Assembly: GCA_973895155.1 (NCBI GenBank)
Contig: OZ316894.1
Span: 2,666,001-2,730,000 of the forward strand
Direction: 5' to 3'
Length of the DNA: 64,000 nucleotides
Origin: Marsupella aquatica
Lineage: Eukaryota > Marchantiophyta
Position 1 is the stretch's first letter; every line of letters begins with the position of its first letter. Under the pieces are notes generated by a model that saw only the letters and a list, made by a program, of their open reading frames with translations, made no database searches and had not been told where the DNA came from. Of the stretch, positions 45,975 through 58,600 are shown one piece after another. A program made the translations under genes and the position numbers.

Positions 45975-48900
45975 GTTTTAAGGTAGGGTTTGGTTGTGTT
46001 TCTTTGGTTTTTTTTGTTGCCCTCCTTCATTGGACCTTTCACCGTTGGGATCATGCCTCCTGGTTGGGCGCCTTTTGTTTTCTGGCAATTTGAAATATAG
46101 TTAGTTTCAGACATTGAAACTAATACATGTCAGAATACTTATATAGAGGCCGTATTTTTCCAAGGCACATGACAGGTGGAAAAATATAAAAGTTGGACCA
46201 ATGATACTGTGACAGGATATTCCTATTTTATGATTTTCTTTCTAAAGCAAAAAGCAATGAAATACTCTATGCAGGTTAAAAATGTATCTGGCAACATACA
46301 AAACAATATCTTTTTTTGTATCCTAAGCTCTTTACAAAATTTGTTGATTTCACTGGAAAATGCCTACTTTATAATGCATAGATTTGTACAATTTTCCATG
46401 TAGACTCCCCTATATTGCAACGGGCGTTGTAAACAAGTCAAAACCATTTTTGAGCTGACACACCCCATTTCAACATTTTTAGTAGAACATACAAGCTAGC
46501 AGTCCTTTTGGGGGAGCCCCCATTAGCCCTCGCCTGGCTTCAATATGAAAGGCACTTGTTGACTTTTGCAATGTTGATCACAGGAGTGAAGTGATTGTGC
46601 ATGAAGGAAAACAAACTGCCTCCTTCTAATGTAGGGTTTCACTTCCTCCAAGTTGTTCAGCAGATGTGCATCATCACACCTTCCAGACACATCTTTATTG
46701 TAACTCTATATTACATTTGATATGTACCTACCAAAGTTCTTCTTTCCACCACTTCCTTGCTCTTTGAAACAATCTGTTAATATATATAAAGTACTGCAAA
46801 GGAAGAAAAAGTGTCATACCAGGGGGTGTCATACCAGGAGACAGGATCCCAGAGGCACCGAACCCAATAAAGGGGGCAACTAAAAGGGAAAAATCCATTA
46901 ATACCTAAGAGCCAGAAAAACCCAAGAGTCCGGAAGGAGAATTAGAACCCTATTAATCAACAAGCGGGAAAACCTGGTAGAGCTGAGGGATATGCTTAGT
47001 AGACCCCCTCCTGGAAAATTTTCGCTTAATCAAACCCCTGGATACTTTTCCCCAATCTGGACCGTTGATGGACCTTTTGATCTCAGATCTGGGCCATTCA
47101 TAGACCTCAGGGTGTCGATCAAGTAACAAGTTTCATTTTGCGAGTTGATCAAGCAAATACCTCGGTAGAGCTAGTGGGAAGAAGTATTGGATGTTGAATG
47201 ATTGAGTTCCTCTAGTTTAATTGTTTGAAACTGGAGCTCGCATAAACCACAATATTTGACAAGTTTTGGTCTGTGGGAGTATTCAAATCAAACACTCTTG
47301 TTCCTAGTTTCTTCATAACATGTCTAAGTATGGTGCTGTATTTTATTATAAACTTATTCACTCAAGTTTAGTGTGGAATTTAGTGATGTTGATATGGGAT
47401 GCATGGGATCAAGTGAAATTTGTTCTTCAAACATGTCACCTTGAAGAGTTTATTGAGATTTGGACTTTTTCCCACGTCTACTGTGGCATAATTTTATTAA
47501 AGGCACAGATCTACAGTAGATACTGCAAAGCTTGCATGATAGGATCATAAACAAATACTTGAGAAGCAACTTGTCAAAGTAGACTTTGGATTACGTCAAT
47601 CACTTGTTAGAATCTGAGATCTAGAGTAAATATCCTAGTTGGCCCATTTGCGCCTAGAAACCCAAAGAAAATCCACCCATGGCTAGAAGCAAGAGGAGGT
47701 CGGTATTAGGGCTCTAGACAAATTTCCTTTAGTCTTGAATATAATTTACTTTTGAGTTTTATCAGCTTTTTTCAATGTACTGCTAAGTAGAGTTCCTTTG
47801 GTCTTAGTGGAGCTTTTACCCTTGTTTACTCCCCTTTACTGGGTTTCCTACCCCGGATTCCTTATCAAATGGATGGCCATTTCTTTATGGCCAAAAGTCA
47901 TCACCAGTATTGGTGAAGCTTTGAGACTCCCTATTGATCACAGCCAAAAGGGAAGCAGAAGCGCTTGAGCACATCAAGCTTCAAGCAAGCTTCAAGCATC
48001 AATAGTGTAGCACATCTAGCATCAATGTTGTTTTTGATAGGGTACATAACTGCTGAGAGCTTTGCATAAGAGAAGGTTTTTAGAGAGTTTGCAAGGTAAG
48101 AGCGTTGACCCATGGCATCCAGTTACACCAGCTGCACCAAAATTTCCATTAGCCAAGACTTTCACTCTAACCATCCTAGGTGCTTTTTGGTCTTCCTACA
48201 TTTTCCAAGAAAAAGACTTAATAGGACCCCTCTGGCATCTCTTGGACTTAACCAGACCCTTGTGAATAACATGCCATGAAGACTTGGGCAAACAGGCAGT
48301 CACGGGGGTCTTGCTAAGTCTTTATGACATCTTGCTGGACTGTTAAGTTAGAGTGAAAATCTAGGGTTAGAGTGAGAGTCCAGGGTTAGAGTGAAATTTC
48401 TTGGACTTTCACTCTAATCCTTGTTTTTTCCTCTATTTTGGGTTTCCTATTGTAAGGACCTTGTTTCACCATTTGACAATTTTGTTCTTCAGCAGTGTGC
48501 TCTATATATCCATCCACAACCCAATATATTTAGTGAGTCAGCAAGACTTTATCTGTCAGAGCTATATATCTAACTATCCAGAACCCAATCTGTTTAGTGA
48601 TTCAACAATATATTTTTACCATCCTCAGTGCACCCAAATTATCTAGTGCATCCAATTCCACAAGACCCGCCTCTCGAGGTGAAAGGGAAGATCAGCCCTC
48701 AACACTTTCTGCCCACCCAATAGGCACGAGTTTTCTGCATCCACCCACGCATGTACCTTGCATGGAGCACACGATGAATCACCCCTGCATGCCACTAACA
48801 CACGCTTGAATGAGTTTGTGGTATCAAAACTCAAAAGGGGATTCTGCCCCTTCCAATCACATGAGAATGAACACTGGATTTATTTGAACTGTAACCATTG

Positions 48901-50736
48901 ACTCAAAGAAAATTCTGTCGTTGAACTATAACTTTTAGTTGTGGGCAAGGGAAGGATGCATACCAGCGTTTTTTATTGGCAAAGTTGGCAAATTTGTACC
49001 TCACCAAAACCTTTTCTCACCTTTGGTCCAGCTTCTTGTAGTCCATTATTAGCCAGTTTCCGACCTGGCCACAGAGGAAGGGAAGGGTGCACACTAGCAT
49101 TTTCTATTGGCCAAATTCCACCTCAATGAAAAATATTCTTCACTTTTAACAAAAAATTGCCAAGCTTTTGTGGTCCATACGCCACTTTCCCACCTAGCCA
49201 CCCATTAGCCACAACCTAAATTTTGGAGATATTAAATTAAGTGTATTCTTAGCATCTTCTTCTTCACACAAGATGCCATTCAACACAGGCCTAGAAAAAT
49301 AGTCAAAACCTTAAAAACTTCCCTGGTGCAGACAATATGCTAGCGCACTCAAATGTGTAAGATTGAAGTTTTGCAGTGAATTCATATGAATCAGTCATTG
49401 AGTCGGTTTTTTTCTTGCAGTCATGCACTTGGTTACTTACTTTTATTTATTTATAATAAACTTACGTGTCGTTTGAGTTGTGTTCTTCTTTTGGAAATCT
49501 GCTTCCAAGTCAGAGGGGTTCTCAATTAGACCCGTGGCTGCTCTCTCTTGTGGGCGACTATAACCATATGCCCACTGCCAAATTAAATTTCCTAGGTTCT
49601 GGACAACCTGGTGAAACTTCTTTGAGTGGGGTGAAATGGAGGGCAAACATTCAGGCAGGGTCTACTAGCTAGTACTGACTTACTCTGCCTGAATTTCCAA
49701 GTATCAGTAGACCTGGTTCAGTAAAGCAAATGCTTTGGCAACTTCAAACGTGATTAATCTTTATAGGGTAATGTCCTCTCAAGTGATTTTTCCCCTTGTT
49801 TTAAACAGAACAACTTATGTAAAATCCAATAACTCATAATTCAATAGAAAAAAAGTGCCAAAGAGGGACACAATCCCAAAGACAGGAGACCCAATAAAAG
49901 GGAGGGAACAAGGGAAAAACCCCAGAAAACCAAAGAGCCAAAAAACCAAAAGGCCCAAGAGTCCCCAACAAAGGCAGAAATAACTATAGCCCTACTGGGC
50001 ACTACAGTGAAAATCATGAAAAGCATAGATACTAGTATTATACCTAGAATGTCTATATATGTTTAACTGCCAAAAAACAAAAGAGTATACAGGAGAGCAC
50101 CATGCCCTGTACATGCCTATATATGTTAAACTGCCAGAAAACAAAAGTATCAAGGGGGACTAGATCCCAAGGGCAAGAGACCCCATAAAAAAACAACTGG
50201 CCTCAAATGGCCAGTGAATTAGCCTAGAATTAAGAGGTCCAGGTTCAACCCCCCCCCCCTCAGCATGCAAGGGTTATGGAGTGTATGTGTGAGTGTCTGG
50301 GTGGGGTGTAGTCATGATGGGAGTCACACACAGCACAATAGAGTATCTTCATTTACAAGTAGCTGTGCAGCCCTAAATTCTATGGTGGGCTTCAGGGTTT
50401 TAGCCCGTTAGTCCAAACAAAGAACTTATTGCACTAGTTGCTACGCCCCTCAATCAAAATAAAAGATAACCCTTGAACCTGAAACCCTAAATTACTGTGG
50501 CAATTGCTATGACCTAAGATTCTCATTAGGTTCCAAGGAAAAATATACAGTACAGTCAATTGTCACTAAGTGCACACTCTATGAGTGAAAACCAACTCTG
50601 CTGTTTATTGCCAGCCGAGTCTTTCTTCCCTTTTTCCCCTGACCATTTTGCAGTTTGTTAAGGGGCAAGAGGTCTCCGTAGTTGGAAAATTGGAAGTGCA
50701 ACCCCTCTACAAGAGTTTGCATTCTTTAGGCATAAA
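45975..50736. other. Intergenic, repeat-rich, no gene recognised
   Basis: About 4.8 kb without a supported gene. It contains dispersed-repeat copies at about 46829-46975 and 49850-50010. A short stretch at 48208-48255 (AAAAGACTTAATAGGACCCC then TCTGGCATCTCTTGGACT) is also found inverted at about 45177-45220. The remaining open frames are short and motif-free. Confidence 0.4.
50140..50330 (+). mobile_element. SINE-like copy joined to dispersed repeat
   Basis: The dispersed-repeat motif (GGGACTAGATCCCAAGGGCAAGAGACCCC) is followed directly by box A-like TGGCCAGTGAATTAG, box B-like GGTTCAACCCC (about 50250) and a GT-rich tail. It aligns with the copy at 14207-14335. The run of C at 50251-50259 sits in the same place as TCAATCCCTCATCCC in the other copy. 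Confidence 0.5.
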
Positions 50737-51068
50737 TGTTGAACTATGACGTCTTCCTTCATGACGATACAACCATGACTCACACCATACTCACGTAGTC
50801 GACACAATCCATACTTGGTTCACCTCTTCTCCAAGGCTATGTCCACACAAACATAACAACTTTACTTCAAGAGTCGTCGAGCACAGAAGCTCTCTCTCGT
50901 CCTCAAGTTGCTCTGTTACAATGAGCAAGCACTACATACTAGTGGCTTACACTAGCCCTAGTATATGCAAGGTCACATACGACTAACCTAACCTTAGCTA
51001 AGTCCCTAACTGAGGTTAACCTAATTGCCGTAACCTTTGAGTCACAAGACTAAGAGCAATCTTTAACA
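50737..51068 (-). repeat. Copia 2 3' LTR with adjacent polypurine tract
   Basis: It starts TGTTGAACTATGACG and ends CAATCTTTAACA (332 bp). On the minus strand it is preceded by GTCAAGGGGAAGTT (complement of 51069-51082), a polypurine tract like that of copia 1. Internal blocks such as GGTTCACCTC, CTTTACT, GTTACAATGAGC and GAGTCACAAGACTA are shared with the copia 1 LTR. Confidence 0.88.
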
Positions 51069-51316
51069 AACTTCCCCTTGACTCTAGTCTTGGGGACTGC
51101 AATTTCTGCTATCCATATGAGATACTCAACGAGAAATTCTAGACAATCACCTAAAACCATAGGTGTCCTCCTAAAAACCATTTAAGGTTAACTAAGGGTT
51201 AACTAGAATTAAGTCGTAGCCATAATATGATTGAGTTAACCCATATACAAAAATTACATATTGTTAAGTTACTCTCCTAGTGCTGCAAATGCAAAACTTG
51301 CAAAGTAGCACGGTGT

Positions 51317-51643
51317 TGTCACACCATTCTAGGTAGTGTTAGAATGTATCATACTATCTAGATCCGTATGTTTGGTATGTGTGCTATATGAGCCGATAAG
51401 GTTCTGTCAGGTTTGTGTGAGAGGGTACTTCTCACTTGTGAGGCATTGAAAGGTCATCTTTCAATGTTGAGCCTTGGAGAGAGATAAGCTTGAGTGGCTA
51501 TGGCGGCTGTGAGCTCCGCTTGTGTAACATGGATTCCTTGAGTAGTGCAAGGTGCGTTGGCTTGACATACGTGTGTGATCGGATCGGTGCAGGATCGATG
51601 GGGTATTGTTGACCGGGATGTTGTGCCGATTGTATTGAGATTA
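51317..51643 (+). repeat. Ty3 left LTR, lacking its first about 140 bp
   Basis: It matches 60460-60787 along its full length (TGTCACAYCATTCTAGGTAG through TTGTATTGAGATTA). The segment that precedes this part in the right LTR (60319-60459, just after the PPT) is absent on the left, where copia sequence ends. It includes TATATG at 51385-51390, a possible TATA element. Confidence 0.88.
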
Positions 51644-51654
51644 CATTGAAAGAT
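51644..51654 (+). promoter_or_regulatory. Putative self-priming primer binding site
   Basis: CATTGAAAGAT directly follows the LTR. It is the perfect reverse complement of ATCTTTCAATG inside the LTR (51456-51466 and 60599-60609). No tRNA-type TGG site is present. In Tf1-like elements the 5' end of the transcript folds back on such a site to prime reverse transcription. Confidence 0.6.
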
Positions 51655-53068
51655 TGCTCAAACTCTACTGCTGTACGGACAAAGCTTCGATTGGAGGTTG
51701 TGTATTGGCGACGGTTTGTGGTAGTTCAAATCGATCGTGTTGTGTTGAAGAGGATTCGTGGTAGCTCGGATCTTATTGTTGACATTGTGTTGGAAGATCT
51801 ATTATGCCAGGGAGCTGTTGTTTAAGCTTTCGACAATTCCCGAAGGGCTCTGAGATGTGTTGATCAAAGGGCTGATCGGCAGCAGAGGGATCTATGCCCG
51901 TGTTTGTAGATTTGTTGGACAGGTTCCGGACGGTGTAGTTGACCTTGCTGCGATCTGTCCCAAGTTGCGATCTGTGACAGTAGCAATCGGATTTGACAGG
52001 GCCGGCTATGGCGCTACTGCTTTGATGAAGGAAACGAAGATCAAACTGTGAATGTTGCGTTTTGCGTCACTACTATTTCCATTCGATCATGTGTATGTTG
52101 CCGTCACCAAGCTGCGATTTTGCGTGAAGGGAATTGGCAGCCACGAAGTCGATGTTTTGTGAGGGAAATTAAGTCTGGATGTTGCGAGAACTGCTGTTGT
52201 TTCTGTCGGACTGCTATTGCGATCTGTAATTTTGCGAAGGGAACCGGGAGGCAGAAGCTGGATGTTGCCGAATCTGATTGTGTGATCCGGCATAGCGGTC
52301 GCATTTATGTGAAGGGAAATCGAGGGCAGAACCTGAATGTTGCCCAATCCAAAACTTGATCCGGCGTAGCGGGCGTGAAGGGCTCACTCTTTGGCTCATC
52401 TCGGCGTTCCGAGGCTTCGAGGCAACTCGTGGTTACTCGAGACGTGAGGGCGGAGCAGGAGCGGGCGGGTACGTGAGGAGAATTGCACGATGGAAGTTTG
52501 TGAATGAGAATTCTCCTCACGTACATCGCGCTTAACTATGTGGTTCTTAAGTGCTCTTGTGTACACACACTCCTTTCCACTTTGATGTTAATAGAATGAG
52601 CACTTAGGCATTTTATACACATACTAGTTTGTTTAGATTGCCATTTTGGGGCAAATCATAAGCTCCCTCAAGGTTTTTGATGCTTCTGAATCCATCTAGA
52701 TGCATGGATTGAACCAATTGTGCATGGATCCTTAGCTACAACCTTGAACATTGAGAGGCCTATTATGAAGGCCCCACATTGAACATTATGTGATTGATGT
52801 ATGATCACTATTGATGTGGAGAGTTATTGTGGATCTCTTCTTGTTGATTGGATCCTCTCCACATATGCTTCCTGATTATGCGCCATGTTAGTTTGGCGTG
52901 GGCGCTTGATTCTATAGGAGTGATCCGGGTTTGCAACCAGACATTCTAGTTGTGCTACGTATTTCTCTCTTGGTGATATTGGAGTGATGCCCAACACACC
53001 ATGGTGAGTGCTTGTGGTGCTGACAGGGACAGATTGCCCTTAGGGTTAGCATATAGATTAGGTTAGGG
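51655..53068 (+). repeat. Ty3 leader with diverged about 78-bp tandem repeats
   Basis: At about 52110-52350, units share GCGAAGGGAAY.GG.GGCAGAA.CTGGATGTTGC-like sequence (near 52124, 52235, 52312, with a weaker one near 52160). No convincing gene is present between the LTR and gag; short open frames at 51857-52359 span these repeats and have no motif. Confidence 0.5.
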
Positions 53069-54726
53069 TTGGTCACCACAGATTCTTCTGGTGCTGCTGG
53101 GTTACCTGATGGACGACGGACCGGTTTCACTCGAAGTGGGGCGCAGTTTTGGCCAACGACATTGGTAGCAATCAGCAATGCAGCTTCATACAGTGATTCC
53201 GATGAGGACTCAATGACCAGTTCTCCTCATCATCAGGTGGTTGCACCTTTGTTGTGGGATATGGACGAGATGTACGGGGCTACAAAGGGCCCATGATGAT
53301 ACTCTGGTGCAGTTGGCACAATTGATCTAGATGACTTCATCCAAGAGTTTGATACGTGGTGCGATATGCAGACATTGCGTAACGCCACATTGTTTACCCC
53401 TTTCATGGCATGGAAGGGATTATTTCAGCATTTGGAGGGGCCACCCATGGATGAGTACCATGAGTTCCGGAAGGCTTATTTGGTTGAGATTGAGGCATGG
53501 AGGCAACATTGGTCACCTAATTACATGTCCATCACCTATGGCACTAGTGCGGCTGCTCAACCCATTGCCACAGCTGCTGCTTCTTCTAGCAGCACTAGCC
53601 AGAGTGGCACACCATCCACCAGCAGCACTCCAGCAGCATCCACCGCTACTCTTGCCGATGTGATTATGACGGGAACTGGAGTTGCGCCAGCATTTAACCC
53701 TGTGGTGGAATTCTTTGAGGTACTAAAGCAAACTATCAGGGTATGAGAATTGATAAGTTGAAGGGTCTCCAGGAGTTCCAGCGCAAGACTGGAGAGAGTC
53801 TACGTGAGGCATACACTCGTATGCGCAGATTGATCACTGTCACCAAGGGAGTGACAGAGATTAAGGCAGTCCAGTTTTGATATGCAATTCTGGATAGAGA
53901 ATTGCGACGCAGAGTGAGAGATGTCACTCTACTTAGGGATGCAGATCCCACATTAGCAGTTGTTTTTACCCTTTTTGAGCGCATTGAGCTCAATATGGTG
54001 AATGAGAAGGTGGTGACTTCCAGATTTGCCAAGGAAGCACCAAAGGCTGCATCTACATCCACACCACAGCCTACTGCACGGAAGAGCCAGAGGGAGAAGC
54101 CTACTGCACGAGAGTCTACCAGCCACAGACCTGTGCGCTCTTATGTTGGACAGCAGTCAGGATGTTGGACCTGTGGTGGGGATCATGCACAGAGATATTT
54201 CCCAGATCATAGAGGATCAGGGGGAGCATCAGCGCCTGATCAGCGACAATGTGATCATTGTGGAGCTCCTGGACACACCAAGGATAGGTGTTTCTCACTC
54301 CACCCTGAGTTACGGAGAGGAGGATCCCGTACACATGATCAGGGAAGAGGAGGAGGAGGTAGAGGTGGTGGACGTGGTCGTGGCATGCCACATGCAGGGA
54401 GACAGGGAGGTGACACTACCCTTGCTGTAACCATAGATCCAAAGGATGCTAAGATTGCTCAATTGGAGCAACAGCTAGCTACCATGGCTAGTTCCCAAGT
54501 GAGACCTACTTCTGGTGATGGGGCATCTACATCCTATGGACCTTCCATATCCCATGGTCCTTCCACATCTTATGGAGCTGATGGAGACCTTGCCACCATG
54601 GGATTCATGTGTGGCAGCCAAAGTCTTGAGCCCCGAGGAGCAGTAGTGGAGTTAGATCCACAGAGGGGGGATGCACGTCGGCAGACAAAGCTTCTTCAGT
54701 CTTTTACAATGTCAGAGACAGTTTAG
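53069..54726 (+). pseudogene. Ty3 gag with two zinc knuckles, decayed
   Basis: The capsid-like part includes GTIDLDDFIQEFDTWCDMQ, AWKGLFQHLEGPPMDEYHEFRKAY and LQEFQRKTGESLREAYTRMRRL. The nucleocapsid has two CCHC-type knuckles at 54163-54290: CWTCGGDHAQRYFPDH has lost its last Cys, while CDHCGAPGHTKDRC is intact, followed by a Gly/Arg-rich stretch. Damage: two adjacent TGA at 53294-53299, a frameshift near 53743, TGA at 53878-53880 and TAG at 54724-54726. Confidence 0.85.
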
Positions 54727-55751
54727 ACTGCCTCTATGAACCCGATTCGGACAAACCCTAGCGTGGGTAAGCTGGCAGAATCAGGTAGTGATGCAGTAGG
54801 GATGACAGGTATCCTGTTGGGGGTGGCTACTGCCATGGTACGCACCCCATTATTTTCAGCGACAAACATGCTAAAATTGGGAGTTGGTCCTGCAGAAGTG
54901 TTCAGATTGGCAGCTACACTCTGTGAGAACACTCCAGTGGTTGCTTCCCATGCAGAAGCAGCTTGCAATGTTGAAGCAGTGAAGACCATACCACCTACTA
55001 CTACTAGTGAGACATGGCATGCAGCAGCAGCAAGATTGGTGGATTTACCAGCACGCCCTGCATTTGAGAGGACTAGGTTTAAACCTAGTGTTGTATCATT
55101 GGATAATCGGAGTGGTATCTTCTGATTAGTTGGGCCTTCTGGAGCAGTATACCAGCCAGAGAGGGTGTTACTAGATACTGGTGCTCAACCCTTGATGTTG
55201 GGAAAGTCTGTCATACGTGGATTGGGATTGCGTCCAGAGGATTTGGAGGATTGTCCCTTTCCCATTCAGACTTCATTGGGGGGACCTACACCTACACAGC
55301 ACATTACCAAGGGACCTCTTGATTTGAGGATTCAAGAGGTCATACCACAGATAGCTCACAGATACAGGCGCGAGCTATTCTGACTAAGGCAGAGTCATAT
55401 GATGTGTTGGTGGGATGTACAGTGCTCTACCCTATGGGATTTATTCTTGATTTTTGGGAGGAATCAGTGTCATATAGACCTGATTGGCAGTCAGGAGATG
55501 CTCGATTGGGCAAATTGCCAGTGATATTTAGTGGACCTGTGGGAGGCCCTAAATCCACACCATTGTCTTTGGCAGCATTCAGTGGTCTAATTGCTGGACC
55601 TGATGATTTGATTGAGGATAATGCGCATGCAGCAAATGTTCCACCATTGGAGGAGTCTCATAAGGAGCACATCATGCGAGGATTACCTGTTGGCAGTGTT
55701 GTGCCACCAGTGTGGGGCACTGCACAGGCCTTGCCACAGACAGCAGCATGA
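54727..55751 (+). pseudogene. Ty3 aspartic protease and linker
   Basis: VLLDTGAQPLMLGKSVIRGLGL around 55165 carries the active-site DTGA motif (55174-55185). The tail AILTKAESYDVLVGCTVLYPMGF completes a retropepsin fold. TGA at 55123-55125, a frameshift near 55375 and TGA at 55749-55751 interrupt it. It would cut the polyprotein. Confidence 0.85.
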
Positions 55752-57017
55752 TTGGTACATGATGCATGGCGTCATGCTTTTACACCACAGTCAGGAGCAG
55801 AGCAGCCTCTTGCAAATGGACCTGTGACTCTTTCACCATTGGATACCACTCCTATTGCTTGGCAGTATCCACCGGAGGGTATTTGTTTGTTGGATCTTTT
55901 TGGTGGGATTAGCACTGGATTGGCTGTTGTTCTTCAGGCAAGAATTTTTGTGCGTTTTTATTTGTATGTGGAGTCAGATGAGACAGCATGGAGGGTCTCA
56001 TTGCGACATGTGGCTATGTTGGTGGATAGATATCCACAGTTGCTGCCAGTGGATGTTGTTCGTGGTTATCAGCATGCACTACCTGCTGATATTTCATTGC
56101 TAGGGGCAGATCATCTGCATCGTGTTGGCCCCATTGATTTGGTGATTCCTAGTTGGCCATGTCAGGGCCAATCTAGAGCTGGCGTTGGGCATGGACTTCA
56201 TGATCCACGCTCTGCATTGTTTTGGGAGATGTTACGGGTGCTACGTCATCTCCAGCTACATCAAACACAGTCTCCAGCATACATTTTAGAGAATGTGTCA
56301 TTGTTAGGTGATGATCATAGTCGGATTGTTGCCAATGTTCACCAGGTGAGGTCTTGGATTGGACCTGCTGTGTTATTGGATGCTGCACGTGTGGGTTCTC
56401 GTGCACATCGTCCACGCTTGTGGTGGACTAATTTGATCCCATGTGAGGTGCTAAATCGCGCATTTGACAGCATTCCACGCTCACCAGCCTTAGTGGTGGA
56501 TGATATTTTGGATCTAGGGCGTCGTGCACAGGGTGTGACCCAACCTGATAGACCTCCATTGGCAATGGTCAATGTAGTTGGGTGCCCACGTTGTGCATTA
56601 CCCACTCTTGTAAGCCACTCTGCTTCATATGCATTCAGAGCAGGTGACCCTGGACTTGTGTGGGACACAGCTCTCTAGCAGTTAGTGGAACCTACTGCTG
56701 ATGAGAAAGAGCGTGCTATGGGATTTTTGACTGGCACCATTGCAGTTGCCTTTGTGTCAGAGGGTTTGCGGCGCCAAGTTCTTGGTCAAACAATGGACCT
56801 AAATTGTTTGACTTTGATTATCAGCTTGGGAGTAGCTGAACAGTTGCGGATGCGCTCTACTGGAATTACTGATTGTCCCTTGGTGAGCTTGCGGTCCACT
56901 AAGACAGTACTGACCACAGTTGGGGGCGAGCAGACAGTCCATGGACCTATGGCAGGATTGGCCAAGGTTGGACAGATTGTTGAGCAGGAAGGGACTGCTC
57001 AATCTACTGCTAAATAG
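55752..57017 (+). pseudogene. DNMT3-like C5 cytosine methyltransferase domain inside Ty3 pol
   Basis: Motif I DLFGGISTG at about 55893; motif II-like YLYVESDETAW; motif IV IPSWPCQGQSRAG with the catalytic Cys codon intact at 56160-56162; motif VI ENV at 56289; motif VIII GSRAHRPRLWWTNL at about 56400, which is DNMT3/DRM-like; motifs IX-X ADEKERAMGFLTG and RRQVLGQTMDLN after an in-frame TAG at 56676-56678. The order and the single unpermuted block favour DNMT3 over CMT/DNMT1. It sits between protease and RT, with no spacer, so it is translated as part of pol. Expected role: methylate element or target cytosines. A TAG at 57015-57017 separates it from RT. Confidence 0.92.
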
Positions 57018-58600
57018 CAATCATCGGCTATCTCTTCTACCCTACAAAGAGATATTAGGGATTTGGTGGAGAGTTGGGAACCACAGCTTGGCCCTAAGTT
57101 GACAGGGGAGGAGAGACGTCGCATGCATCGATTCCTGAAGAGTTACTGGAATTGTTTTGCATTTAGCATGAAGGATTTAGGGATATTAAAGGGTCCTGGT
57201 ATTCAAATTGGATTGGCTAGTGATGCGCCAATCTTTCGTAGGCCATACCGTTATAGTGACATGGAGAGAGCTCTGATTCAAAGCAGAACTCAAGATTTGT
57301 TGAAGGCTGGATTGGTGGAGATTTCATATGGGGAGTATGCAACTGCCACAGTGATGCCAGCCAAGAAGGATGTGCATGGCAATTACACAGATAGGTGCAT
57401 GTGTGGTGATTACAGACTCATTAATCGCCAGACAAAATCTGATAGATATGCCATGCCCACACCTGAGGAGATCTTTGATGTTGTGGGGCATGCAAAGGTT
57501 TTTAGTTCATTGGATCTGAGGGCAGGGTACCATCAGCTTCCAATTAGGCATGTTGACAGGTCCAAGACAACATTCTGGGGGATTGATTCTTATGGCAAAG
57601 ATCGTTTGTATCAGTGATTATTCTTACCATTTGGGTTGAAGAATGCACCAGCTGAGTTCCAGAGAGTCATAGATCAAATCCTTGCAGGTTTGGATTTTGT
57701 CAGATGTTATATTGATGATATTTTGTTCTATTCTTCTACTATGGAAGAACATCAGCAGCACTTGCAGATTGTGTTGGAGAGATTGAGAGCACATGGGTTG
57801 AAGCTCCATCCTAGCAAGTGTAAGTTCTTCCAAGACCAGATTGAGTATTTGGGCCACACTATATTCTTAGGGGGATTGGGTGTACAACAGACTAAAGTGG
57901 AGGCCATTACCCAGATTCCTTGTCCTACTGATGTGAGTAGAGTTCGTGCATTCTTGGGATTGGCGAGCTACTACAGGAGGTATGTTAAAGGATTTAGCCA
58001 GCTTGCTAAAACTTTGACCATACTCACTAAGTTGGATCAGGAATGGATTTGGGGTGATGACCAGGAGCATGCCTTTCAGGAGTTGAAGCAAAGGTTGGCA
58101 TCATCCCCTATTTTGAGAAGACCCATTTCAGGCAGACCATTTCAGCTACACACTGATTGGAGTGGAGTAGGACTTGGAGCAGTGCTGACTCAAAAGGATG
58201 ATGAGGGGAATGAGTTTGTTGTGGCTTATGCCAGTAGATCAAACAATTTAGCAGAGACTAAGTATAGCTCTTATGAGGGAGAGTGTTTGGCAGTAGTGTG
58301 GGCTGTTGCACACTTTTGTTGCTATTTGTTTGGTAACCCCTTCACCTTGATCATTGATCATCAGCCTCTTAAGTGGTTAATGGAGTCTGACAAGCTTACA
58401 AGGAAGTTGCACGATGGGCATTGTTGTTACAGGAGTATGATTTCCAGGTGGTGCATAGGCCTGGAAAAGTGAACTTGGATGCAGATGGATTAAGCCGCAA
58501 TCCATGTACCAGTCAGCAGGATGAGACTGGAGCCAGATGGCATGATGAATCAGATAAGGAGATGGTGCCAGGATGACATGCATCTACCTTTCTTTGTTGG
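57018..58600 (+). pseudogene. Ty3 reverse transcriptase and RNase H
   Basis: RT: RRPYRYSDMERALI, VMPAKKD, CGDYRLINRQT, FSSLDLRAGYHQLP, LPFGLKNAPAEFQRVID and the catalytic YIDDILFYSS at 57708. RNase H: FQLHTDWSGVGLGAVLTQ, YSSYEGECLAVVWAV, TLIIDHQPLKWL. TGA at 57615-57617 replaces a Trp expected in this family (G to A), and a frameshift near 58407 comes before the connecting HRPGKVNLDADGLSRNP. Confidence 0.93.
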
